Source: Owenia fusiformis | Lineage: Eukaryota; Annelida; Polychaeta; Sabellida; Oweniidae | NCBI GenBank assembly: GCA_903813345.2 | Contig: CAIIXF020000007.1 | Location: forward strand, 39,294,671-39,358,670 | DNA: 64,000 nucleotides | Direction: 5' to 3' | In this document: piece by piece, positions 34,122-45,289 of the stretch | Position numbering within the stretch: the first letter of the stretch is position 1 | Layout of the letters: each line of letters starts with the position of its first letter | Translations under genes and position numbers: made by a program | Notes under the pieces: model-generated | What the model was told of the DNA's origin: nothing | The model's input: only the letters and a program-made list of their open reading frames with translations | Databases searched by the model: none

Positions 34122-35034
34122 AGAGCACCATATCATTGTTGTGTGATGTGCAATTTGTAATAAATTGTATTACACGTTGTCTTAATTATCCTGTTTGGCC
34201 TTACATACGTTACATCGTGAAAGATGGTTATATAGTACTTTAAGGTAATTCCTTATTTTCAGTTTTAATGGCTTCCTAATTGGAGCCCCGTTTTTTATCA
34301 GGAACACATAACTCATTCCATTCAGATGCACAAACAGTGTATAAACATAGCACATAGTACATTATAGAAAATTACTAACCATCAACTAATAATCTAAATA
34401 CATTATTTGAACTCAGTGTAAAATTGAAAGAGCTGACCAAGTATGGAATGAGTTCAAAAAATAACATTGGACTCCACTTAAAATTTCTGAACATACAGAA
34501 TTACCTTAAGTGTTTCTCATTGCTCTTCCTATCTTCTACATTGTGTACTTTCAGGGCATGAACATTTTCAGAGAGATGACAAAGCTCAGTGGAAGCTCGA
34601 ATCCCTTGAAGATTTGGTACAGGCTTACTGGTTACAACAGAGACCATGCCATTGATACATTGATCAATCAAAAAATCATTTCTCCAAAGAAAATCAGATT
34701 TGATATTTGACCTTACCCTGCAAAGATGTGAGAAAGAATATGACATCTCACACAAATCCAAACAAAGTCCTGTGATGTATCCCTACTGAAACCAACAAAC
34801 CAAATCTTCAAGGCATTTGAGTTGCTGTCGAGTCATCACTTCTTAATATTAACCACAGTATATAAATGTACAAGTAAAATATCCTAAATTTTCCCCAAAC
34901 TACTGAATTTGTCGCCTTTCAATAAGACTTAAAGTCTTGATATTTAGGTGTTTCTTTGGATTAAGAAGGAATTACCATAATGTTTATTAACATATTATGC
35001 CCCTAAAACAGACATCATAAGCTATCATAAGCAC
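34122..35034. mobile_element. Candidate MITE (about 34243-34976) in otherwise unassigned sequence
   Basis: GGTAATTCCTTATTTTC at 34243 and the inverted GAAGGAATTACC at about 34965-34977 form short TIRs. A third GAATTACCTTAAG occurs near 34498. No target duplication was established. The small ORFs here have no recognisable domain. Confidence 0.4.
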
Positions 35035-35296
35035 CAGTTTTCAGTCAAAGCATGGGTAACGTTCTCATTGGATTTGGGTCTCAAAATTTGGTGGATATTT
35101 GGTGTATGGGTTTTTAGTATTATGAAGTAATAAAGAGTCCTCAAAAATGTTTATTATAAAAACATATCGTACCAGGAAAATGGAGACAGCAATTTATTGA
35201 AAATCGGAAAAAATGTGAAAATCACAATTTTTCAGTCAAACCATGGGTAAATTTCCCATGGGATTTGGGTCTCAAAATTTGGTGTATGGGTTCCTA
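35035..35296 (-). repeat. Inverted units of the satellite-like repeat, left of the CACTA element
   Basis: 'catgggatttgggtctcaaa' and 'agtattatgaagtaataaag' are the reverse complement of the array at 26250. The array continues at 41413. Confidence 0.85.
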
Positions 35297-38199
35297 CACT
35301 GCGTGAAATATGGGATTCCAACTCTTGACACGTCTAGAAACTGGTCTTTACACGCCGGGTTTCTAGACGTGCCAATTATTTACACCTCTTGACACGCGAT
35401 GAATTCAACTCTTTACACTTCTTTGCACTTCTTGGCACACGCAGTGCAAAGACGTGTAAAGACCATGTCAAAAAGTCTTTACACGCCCTGTGACAATTAA
35501 TGGAATCTCTTGACACGCTCTTGGCACACTGAACAACATAATTATGTGTAAACAACTAACCTAATTACCAATAGCAATACATACAGTATTTTAACGATTG
35601 CAAGTATTTTCTCTGATACTTTTAATTGATATATTTTTTAATCATTCTTTCGCAGACTGTTTGGAACAAGTACATGTAGCAAATATTAAACAGACTATTT
35701 TGTATGTACGCTGACACATTGACTTATTTAAACATTTTGGCAATTTCATGCCGCCTTTTGAAAATATAAATCAGTTACAGGCAATGCTAATCGACGCATT
35801 GATCCTAAGTGAAGGAAATACATATCATGATAAGAAAAAGAAAGGCGTTTCAAGGATAAAACGTGCAATAAACTTTGAAAACACTGATACATCAGGCCTA
35901 TTTATATATTTATTTTGTATTAGCTTAATATAAAGATAACCTTACTTTTCGATGAGTATTTGGATTTCGGAGTAATTTGTTTCAAGTTAAGTCAATACAA
36001 ATTATCGCCGACTTAACTTGTGACCATACATAAAATTATGATAAATGAGGGGCATTTTAAAACACAATTGGGCAAAACAAGCATATTCAATCGAATGTAC
36101 CATTCTCTCTGCTGTTCTTTCCCAGCCTATCCATAAACAGACAGGTACAAGTTCCCATAGTTTTCGCAACATCTAATTCTATAATCAATTGCTAGACACA
36201 GCAAATATACTAATTAATTGTCTGATTGTGATTCGGGAACGTAGGGTTTTTACATAAACAGGATACTTGGCTGTACATAGCCTGAGAACACTGGATTGAC
36301 CCCCCCCCCAATCGACGCCTAGGCGCTGCTTATGTTTTAATAAGAAACATTCCCTTGTAAAGAATTATCGGGATATGAATTGATACAAGGTCAAGCCCCT
36401 TTTGTGTGAAAAAAATATGTATTTAATTGGTGCTTTAACTTTTTGAACAAAGAAATGAAATAATCACACTGAATGTCTCAACATAAATCAGTGATGTTTA
36501 ATTAATAAATGACACTATTATGTCAGTCTACGCACTTCATGGACATGGACGGGGGTGGGGGTGAGTTACCCATTCTAAAATGGTTAAACTTTGTATTAAA
36601 GAGTAATCAATAGGTCGTGAACTCCGATTGATAACCAACTGTAGCATACTGCTTAATTTGTTTGACTATTGATATTAAAAAGGAGTGAATTTATGATATT
36701 CATAGAGGTACATTGTATTAGTATCAATATAATAATGATATTGGGGACCATAAACCACTTTGTTTCGCAAGTAGCTTTAGGATCGCGGTTTTATCTTCAC
36801 ATGTTGCCCTTTGTGCAATTCGAAAATGAAATATTTTAATCTATAATTTATATATCATTTGCAAAATAAATGTAATTAAGAGACATGGGGGAGGGGGGGG
36901 GGGGGGTTAACGGCCAAAATTTGGAATGAATTTGGGAATTTCAAGGATTGATTCACTTAATATTGTTCACTGGAGTCGATACACACACCTGCATAACAAT
37001 CGGAGACAAAACTGACTTAATCTGATATGATAACAAAAGATTAATAACTTTGTCTATGTTTTTGTTTTTATAATTGCGGAAGTGTACCAAAACCACCTTG
37101 ATTACAGAAGATATCGTCTAGGCTTTAGATTTAATGAATAGATTTTTTGCCCTAGTCTCATTTAATAAAACAGGCTATTTGCGTATTTAATTAATATTTG
37201 TGACAAAATATTTCAGTTAGACTCAAAATCAAAACGAATTTCTCCATTATAGCCCCCCTTGCAACTGTCCCGAGTCTGCATCTGTTTTTCATGCTTCCGA
37301 TCCACCTTTGCGATAGAGAGAATAGATGTAGATTTGTAATTTGGGGGGGGGGCATTTAATGTGTTCTCATACAAACTAAAATAAACCCCAAAAAGCCATA
37401 TCAAATGTCCAAACACAAGACCAATGCCATGTCAAACATCCAAATATAGAACCAATGCCATACCCCCGGGTACCAAATATCCAGAATATAAGACCAAGGC
37501 CATTCGAAATATCGAATGCCCCGGGAAGAAGGCAGATCTTTGAGTAAAATGATCATAAAACAACCTCAAATGAAGGATATGTGTAACAACTAGACCAATG
37601 CCCCGGGACCAATGCTGTACCACAATTGAGGGGTAACATATTTTCCACACCGATTCTTATACCTGAAAATGGAAAAATCTGTCTTAAAATGTGGGTCCAT
37701 TGGCTTGACATACCAAATGTAAAAAAGGTACCCCACCTGAGCCGAGTGTGAACCCCCGGGGTGAATGGTGAACACACGGGGCAAGGAATTCTTCGATTTT
37801 GATTCAAGTAATTTTTTTATAAAATTCATACTCATGTTAATAGCGGACGCCTTGGCCAAATAATCTTTCAAATCATGCACTTTCCAAGTGATTTTGTAGC
37901 AAAATTGTGATAATATATGAACCCCTTGGAATTATTCAAAGACGGACCCCCGCCAGCCCATCCCCCATTCTTACCTATGCTAAACACTAAGATAAACATA
38001 TAGAATGGTATCTTACACTTTTTTCTAAATGTTGATATCCAAAAAACATATCTTTTTGGTTTATCAACACATACCGCTCACAATATAACAAGTATACAGA
38101 TTGTAACATAGATAAGCGAATTGGGGAAAATTACAATCCCTTTGATCAAATTATTATAAGATTTAATCTCCAGCTGAGGTGCAATCAAAATGTTGATAC

Positions 38200-38430
38200 A
38201 CATAATAAGCAGTCAGAAAGATGCTCTTACCACTGTAGTTTTCAATATTCCCTTTGTTGTAACATCTTATTTCAAAAGAATGGATATTGATGGTTGTATG
38301 GAAGTATTCATATCAAACATTCACATTATAGTTTACAGTGGAATTCCCTCCATAAATGCAACATATTTACCATGAAGATTTCATATTGGACTTTCCGCAT
38401 AATGATAAAATGTTGACGATATAGTTTTCG
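38200..38430. repeat. Interspersed repeat R, copy 2 (MITE-free)
   Basis: Continuous version of the sequence split by MITE A at 21326-21767; compare 'catatcaaacattcacatta' followed by 'tagtttacagtg'. Confidence 0.75.
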
Positions 38431-38439
38431 ATAAAACCC

Positions 38440-38710
38440 CAGGGCCGTAGCCAGCTTTCAGTCGGGGGGAGGGGTGATGCAATCACCAAAATATTTTAGG
38501 TTTTCAGTCGGGGGGTGCGATCGTGACATAAATGAGGCAAAAAATATTTGTTTTGAATTTTTACGAAAATGATGCAACTTCCTTCAAACCTGAGCTAGAA
38601 GCTTCAAACAAAAAATCAATGTAATGCTCTTTTCTTCCTCTACCGTATGGTACCTTTTATTGCTTGTAGGAGGGGGTGCGAACCCACCGCTTCTCCTCGT
38701 TACGCTTATA
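38440..38710. mobile_element. hAT-like GCGTAGCCAG repeat, copy 2
   Basis: Begins CAGGGCCGTAGCCAG and ends near CTCGTTACGC. Shares 'ttttcagtcgggggg(t)gcga' and 'gagctagaagcttcaaa' with 20340-20608. Confidence 0.6.
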
Positions 38711-39084
38711 AACCCAATAACGTATTCCCAAGGAATCGACTTTATTAATTTATATGTGAAAAATGAGCTTGCATGTACAAATTGCATCGTATGCAAACCT
38801 TCCCCTGACCGACCCGGTCATGTTTATGTCTTTTGAATGATGTCTACCCCTTGATGCATGCATCCTTTAATAAGTGGTGTTAAGAATATGGGTGTAGGCC
38901 CTGGTGAAGGGATATGTCATAAAGATTTCACGTTATCGCGATGTACATGTAGCCGCGTCCCCTTTGTCTTTATCCTTCCAAACGCAAACGGCAGATAAGA
39001 TGGGTTCTTAGTGATTGATCTGATGCTTAATAAGCCACTTACAAGATACAGTTTTAAATATTGATATTGTGTAAAGTTTTAACA

Positions 39085-39142
39085 CATAGGCGTAACCAGG
39101 GGGGGGGGGGTGCGATTCGTGAATGATCGCACCCCCCCCCAC
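39085..39142. repeat. G/C homopolymer palindrome of the same repeat group
   Basis: 'ggcgtaaccaggggg...tgcgattcgtgaatgatcgcaccccc' reads as a near-palindrome. A related G-tract repeat is at about 40690-40880. Confidence 0.5.
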
Positions 39143-39232
39143 TGCTTAACCAATAGAGAAGAAAGAAGAAAGGAGCTTTGAATGGCTTTCATTTGAAACT
39201 TCTAGTTCAATTTTGAAGGAATTTGCAATGTC

Positions 39233-39362
39233 TGGTTCACATTTGCTCAAATTCATCGTCCGGCCTCCGGCCGATTGAGTATTTTGTTTAAAATTGTTGT
39301 CATGTTTGAAAAAACACTCAATCGGCCGGCCCCCGGCCGATGAATCGGAGCAAATATGACCC
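39233..39362. repeat. Palindromic CGGCCGATTGAG repeat, third copy
   Basis: CACATTTGCTC...CCGGCCGATTGAGTATTTTG on the left mirrors CACTCAATCGGCCGG...GGAGCAAATATGAC on the right, so the copy can fold on itself. Confidence 0.65.
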
Positions 39363-41412
39363 AGGCATATGAGGGGCAACATTTTAGATATAGTATTGTT
39401 TGAAATCCTGGGAAAATGCACTCCCCCAATTTTGCAAATCTGGTCTGCGGTGCTAATGAACCCTCTAATTTGTTTTCGTTTACATGAGCAACTAACATAT
39501 ATGTTTATTCTCATTCTGTCTCAGCTTGATTTTAATTAAATTTTACCCCCACCCTTCGAACGTCTTTGTCTCTCTCATTTTTGCAACCCTACATTCAGTT
39601 TCCAAATCAAGAAATATCCGTCCACATATCAGATATTAAACCAATAGTTGTTCATTATAAGAACAACCATATATTATATTTATAGATCATAAGCTATTTT
39701 TAATTTCAGCTATAAAATTAGTCCTCTATCCCCTCCTCTATCTCTAGATACGCAGAGTTTCTAGACCGGCTAAGCACGTCTAAAAATTACTAGAAATTCC
39801 ACAATTTATACAGTGATATGGATTTCATGTTTCTATTGAATCCCTTATTTTGAAGTCTAGCTAAATAATCGAGTTAAATTTTAAACGTTTTCGGGGATCC
39901 GGGCAGAACTCAGGATATAGTACTTGAGTACATTTGCATTCAAAATAATTCAAAATTCAAAATTGCAAATATCATGGAAGTTGATTGCAATTATGTTCGA
40001 TGATCGTCAACATGAAAGAACAATATGTCTGAATAATTAGCTATTAAACATCTTTATCAAAACTTTCCTACACTTTTAAATGTTGATCTTGTCAAAGAGT
40101 ACTCTCCATCTGAGATTCAGATGTAGATCGAAAATCAAATTGATTTCAAAGGTATTTATAGATAGTTTACATGAGGGGTTCTGTCCATGGTGTATTCCTT
40201 TCATAACAAAGAGTTGTTTTGCTTCCGGGGTCCTAAATTATTCAATTTTAAATAGTAACTAATAAGATTAAACAGATCAAAAAGACTCGGGGCACTGCCG
40301 TCGCCCCATCATGATCAATACAGGTGACAATAAGCGACACATGTTTCAGCGTCATGATAGTAAACCATGACATCTCAAATCTTCCCAGCCCTTGATTTTT
40401 GAGATCTTTCATCCCAGCTCATATTTCATCTAATTGGGGTCATAAAACTTGTGTAACTGTGCCTGTTGCATCCTCGCTGGAAGGGTATTTTACAAGTATA
40501 AATGAAGTCCTTTGAAGAAGGATGTGCCTGTTGTTAAATACATGTACAATGCCTTACTACATTATGTAATGTATTGACATTAAGGTAGATGATTACATGA
40601 TAACAATCACACTTATTGACATTCATAACTCTTCCCATCTGATATGCTCAGATCACAGAATATGCCTCATTATATCAGAGCATGTTTCAGGCGTTTCAGA
40701 CCCATAGCCAGGATTTGCCAAGGGGTGGGTTACTTTTTTAAGAAATTCCAGGGGGAGTTTACTTTTGGCAATGTTAGTTCAAAAATGAGCAAAATAATTT
40801 AAAAGGTGCTCAGTATGGGGTAAAAAATGCAATTTTGGTCACGGGGGGGGGGGTTGCTAGAACCAATCTATCCCCCTGTATTCGGGCCTGCATGTGCTAT
40901 CTACATATTTGACAATTTGATTGACACGGTTCAAAGTGGACTTTGTTAATTATTCAAACACATTTCTTGTTTTCATTTGATCTTTAACATGATCCTGTAA
41001 AAATGTCAGATTTAGCAAAATACATAGGCGATCTCCATCTGCACACATCTACTCATTTCGACTAAGCTATTGCCTATACTTACACACACACGCATACTTT
41101 TAAATTAATTTTATTTTGATAATGATTTAAAAAACACAAATTATTATTAACACGAAATTAAAATGATTGTTATATTCCAATCCTAGTAAAGTATAATTAA
41201 GCGCGACTATAGGGCATAACAACATATGGCCGGTCTAATTATACTGTTTGTTTTGATAAGGCTGTGCAAAGAGATATCAAAACTCTTGACACGCTCTTTA
41301 CACGCGAGGTCTTTGCACCTCTTGACACGTCTTGGAATCTCTAGATACGCAGAGTTCCTAGACTATCTTTGCACGTCTAGAAATTGCTTGGAATTTCACA
41401 TTTGACGCAGTG

Positions 41413-41895
41413 CTAGTATTATGAAGTAATGAAGAGTCATCCAAAAATATTTATTATGAAAAAATAGAAACATATTATACCAGGAAAATGGAGACAGTAA
41501 TCTATTGAAAATCGGACAAAACTGTGAAAATCACAATTTTTCAGTCAAAGCATGGGTACATTTCACATGGGATTTGGGTCTCAAAATTTGGTGTTTGGGC
41601 TCCTAGTATTATTAAGTAATAAAGAGTCCTACAAAAATGTTTATTATGAAAAAATAGAAACATTTTATACCAGGAAAAAGGAGATGGCAATTTATCGAAA
41701 ATAGCAAAAAATCATGAAATAATCGAATTTTTCAGTCGAAGCGTGGGTAAATTTCCCATGGGATTTGGGTCATAAAATTTGGTGTGCAGGTGTTTTAGGT
41801 CATGGACAACAGTAAGTCAAATGAGGAAGATGATCCGAAAGAAAGTTGGTTTTTCGCCATATTTTGGACCACCCTACTCATCAAGGGTCGAATCT
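41413..41895 (-). repeat. Inverted satellite-like units, right of the CACTA element
   Basis: Continues the array of 35035-35296. It ends with 'ccatattttggaccacccta', the reverse complement of the start of the forward array at about 26155. Confidence 0.85.
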
Positions 41896-42469
41896 CAGAC
41901 AAAGGGTAAAAACGCGTAAACCTAGATTGACATTTTAAAGAGAGAATCGGATTAAGCAAGCAGTCTAACAACAAAATTGTTTCAATTTTAGAATATTTCT
42001 GGCTTTTGTCATTCCTTTTCATGTCTATTATCTAAAAATCCCAAAACTGCACACTTTATTTCAGGAAAACTAAAGAGTTTACAACAATGACTTTTGTATA
42101 TTTTTTCTATAAGAATGGTTTCTTATTATTTACAATTTTGCACTTTTAATCTATTATAACTTCATCAATTTCTAACATATCGTAAATATTTTGTGAGATA
42201 TTGTATTTGAGATTGTAAGGAATATATAAGTACGTCAATTGTACATGTTGCTTGTAATTTTGTCACCTCCATATATCTGATTCTGCCTTTAACCTAGAAT
42301 GACTTTGACCTCTGACCTTAGTAGAACGCTCACTGGCCCATCAAGTATGAGGGCAAAAGGAGATGTCGAGACCTACTACATAAAAGCATGTTTGGTCTGT
42401 CTGTCATTTTGTCTGTCTGTCGGGACATCTCCTTCTACACCATTTAACCTTAGTAAGTTGGTCTCCGAA
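41896..42469. other. Unassigned spacer with one small hairpin
   Basis: No gene seen. AAGGAGATGTC at about 42358 and GACATCTCCTT at about 42423 form a hairpin enclosing (TGTC)-type repeats. Confidence 0.4.
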
Positions 42470-42720
42470 GGTCAGAGTTAAGTTCATTCAAAGGTAAACG
42501 ATCAATGTCTAGGTATTTGGCGTTTGGTGATACTATGGCCCTTGGCGAATTATGATTAGATGAACCGAGGTCAACATTGTTTCTTGTACAAGGTCATCCC
42601 AAGGTCAAAGGTAAATATTTAGGTATTTTACGTTTCAAGACCTTTGGACAAATTCGATTCAATTCAAGAATCGGTCAAGGCCAAAAAATCAATATACAGG
42701 TATTTTGTATTTTTTTGTGA
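42470..42720 (-). repeat. Inverted TGACCTTGA-rich repeat
   Basis: 'aggtatttggcgtttgg' and 'aaggtcatcccaaggtca' are the reverse strand of the 25780-26150 array, strongly diverged. Confidence 0.6.
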
Positions 42721-42804
42721 CGATGTATTAAAGTTAAAATGTATACAGAGATAAAAGAGGTTAGCTCCTATCGTTTTCTTGTGTATACGTTTATGTCTCT
42801 GCGT

Positions 42805-42925
42805 AATAACGCAGATGCGAACCCTTAAAATGTATCTTATAGCAATGCAAATTAAAATATGTCCAGTGAACGAAAATGCAATACAAGAATAGATATTTCA
42901 CTTTTTGTGATTTTGTAACAATGGG
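42805..42925. mobile_element. MITE family A, fragment
   Basis: 'taataacgcagatgcga', then 'tgcaaattaaaatatgtcca' and 'tttcactttttgtgattttg'. Only the left part of the element remains. Confidence 0.65.
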
Positions 42926-43380
42926 GTTATTTTTGTATATGTAACATGGTCATTTTCACATTTTATATTATTACTGTTCATATTAATCAATCCCTATTCA
43001 TCTCAATATAACAGGTCCCTAAGTAGGTTGTTTGCAGTTTTACTCTTTTAATACCATGTTCACTTTTCACCTTTTATTGAAACCAGTTATTCAACTATGC
43101 AAACTGTGTCAGTTTTATATATCTGTTGTTCCCTTATATGGTCTTTCTCACTCACACGTAGCTGAGTTTGCATTGGGTGTTGGCTTGTCAGTAGTTGTTG
43201 TAAGAGTTTGTACATTACAGAGCATTGTATTTTGAACATTGAAATTTGAAATATACTATTATATATATATTTTAATTTGAAGTTCGAGTTATTTTATTGC
43301 CACCCATGGGCCTTCCACACGCCCATTTACATATAACGCATTGAAACAACTTTAAAAAGTGAGCAATGTCAGTGTTGTGA

Positions 43381-44206
43381 TAATAGAGAATTTTCGTTAT
43401 AAGTTGTTTCAAAAACTTATACATATACTTATAGTTTAAAGGGTCTTGTCGAACTAAAATCAATTCAAATTGATTTTCATAATCTGTACCAAGTGGGGCA
43501 TAACTATTCCCGATATAGTCAAGCTCCATCATCAACTAGGGACTGCGAATACAATGTCCTTTGCTAGTGTCAATTATGAACACGATAAACTAAACACTAG
43601 TTGACGGGTCCTTGTAGTGTACGATAAACAATACCCTTTAAAGTGAATCACTACACAAACGAGTCTATCATTTCAAAGTTCTCATGAAATTATAAGGTCA
43701 CTAGAGAATTTTCGTTATAAGTTTTTTAAAAACATTCTCTAAAAAAGGGCCTTTATACGCAGATTATAAACTTACAGAGTTGGATCTCCGCATAGTATAT
43801 GTGTGTGGACCTACTGACCAGAATGGCTTATTAAAATTAATCGGCTGAATAGGCATAGTATCCAATCAAACAGCTCGACTCATTCATTAGCTGAACTAAT
43901 TCTCCCTTCGTTATTTCTACAAGGTGATTCAAAACGATCATCTACAAAAAATATATTTGGGAGTAGATAAATCAGTAAAACCCGTGTGCTATATCAACCT
44001 ATTTGATTCTAGAAAACACATATGACACAAGTAAACATGCTTTACATCAAGGGGGTACGGATGGTATGCCATTGGCCCTTTTTATTACCGTCCTAGGAGA
44101 TATTTCCCGACGAATTAGGAAATTATGAAACACCTTGTTTATTGGGTTTATAAGTATAAGTATACGTATAAGTTTTTAAAAAACTTATAACGAAAATTCT
44201 CTATTA
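43381..44206. mobile_element. MITE with about 55-bp TIRs and TA target duplication
   Basis: Left arm TAATAGAGAATTTTCG (43381), right arm CGAAAATTCTCTATTA (ending 44206). The arms continue through AACTTATAC(A/G)TATACTT. TA at both edges fits a Tc1/mariner-type insertion. A third copy of the arm starts near 43703 inside the element. Confidence 0.78.
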
Positions 44207-44287
44207 ACGCCCCTCATACCTATTTATTACAGGTCGTGTAGACCATTGTTGCCTGATTTATAGCAAAAACATTGACTTTTGCACGTT

Positions 44288-44312
44288 GATGATGATGATG
44301 ATGATGATGATG
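44288..44312 (+). repeat. (GAT)n microsatellite
   Basis: Eight GAT units. Confidence 0.9.
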
Positions 44313-44431
44313 CGCCTTTTATAATAGATCTCATATCTTAGAAGCGTATCAGTTAAAAAAAATACTAGAAGACCTTACATATTTTGCCATGCACTGCGCC
44401 TATTCATTTGGCAATTCAGTTGTAAATTTTA

Positions 44432-44655
44432 TCTTCCAAATTTGTTGAGTTTTCTTGCAGAAATCGCCTACCCCCCCCCCTCCATTCATTTTGTATGATC
44501 TCCGGGCGTGATTTAAGCTGCTGATATTCTTCTTTAAACTTCTTCTTCCAAATTTGTTGAGTTTTCTTGCAGAAATCGCCTACCCCCCCCCCTCCATCCG
44601 TTTTGTATGATCTCCGGGCGTGATTTAAGCTGCTGATATTCTTTTTTAAACGAGT
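44432..44655 (+). repeat. 112-bp tandem duplication
   Basis: Units start 'tcttccaaatttgttgag' at 44432 and 44544, each with a C homopolymer and 'tgatctccgggcgtgattt'. They differ at only a few sites, mainly homopolymer length. Confidence 0.9.
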
Positions 44656-44984
44656 CGGATTTTCAAAATCTATAAGTTGGACTCCTTTTATAGAAGCTTT
44701 GAACTGAATTTGCACTGCTTAATGCTGAAATTTTATTGCTTATCCATACATTTTAAGAAAAAATGTATAAAAAAAGATGTTAAGCCAAATGTTGCCCTAA
44801 AAATTCAGAAAATGTAAAACATTTCAAATTTTCTATGTACAGGCCTTGTTGCCCCTTTAAGAAGCTTAATAGGTAAATTATCTAATCAAACATTTCGTCC
44901 ACCATTTTGAAACACTAATCAATCCAATCTGTGCTAGCGATTCATAGGGCGAGCCATTGGGATATTTCCAGGGTTCGTACACAC

Positions 44985-45125
44985 CTGGAAATGTCAGGGA
45001 AATTGACTTGATTTTCCAAGTGCTGGAAATGTCAGGTAATTTTAAAATTAGGTCAAAAGGGCCAAAGATGACCGGGAATTTTGAAACGGTAGATATGTCA
45101 GGGAAATGTCAGGGAAATTTGTATC
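44985..45125 (+). repeat. Short repeats of GGAAATGTCAGG
   Basis: '(t)ggaaatgtcaggg' or 'gaaatgtcaggg' occurs four times, in a phrase beginning 'gttcgtacacacctgg'. Non-coding. Confidence 0.6.
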
Positions 45126-45289
45126 AGTGTTGAAAAAAAAATGTTCCAGAAAAAAAATTAGGACTATGACAGGATATCAATGAATTCCAAAATGTAATAT
45201 TTAGTTGATTCCACAGGCTAAAGTATGAAAACGTATTACATATATCTAAAAATTTTACACTGTCTTGATTAATGAATTTCATAGATCTA

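Larger units (their letters stand above)
35297..41412. mobile_element. CACTA/EnSpm-like transposon, 6,116 bp, with CTA target duplication
   Basis: Left end CACTGCGTGAAATATGGGAT; inverted right end CACTGCGTCAAATGTG. CTA lies on both sides (35294-35296 and 41413-41415). Removing the element restores 'gggttcctagtattatgaag', which matches other units of the host array. The ends hold subterminal motifs CTTGACACG, CTTTACACG, CTTTGCACG and TCTAGAAA. No transposase recognised. The interior carries a hAT-like repeat (38440), an R repeat, hairpin repeats and an extra terminus-like sequence ending CAGTG at 39815. Confidence 0.85.
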
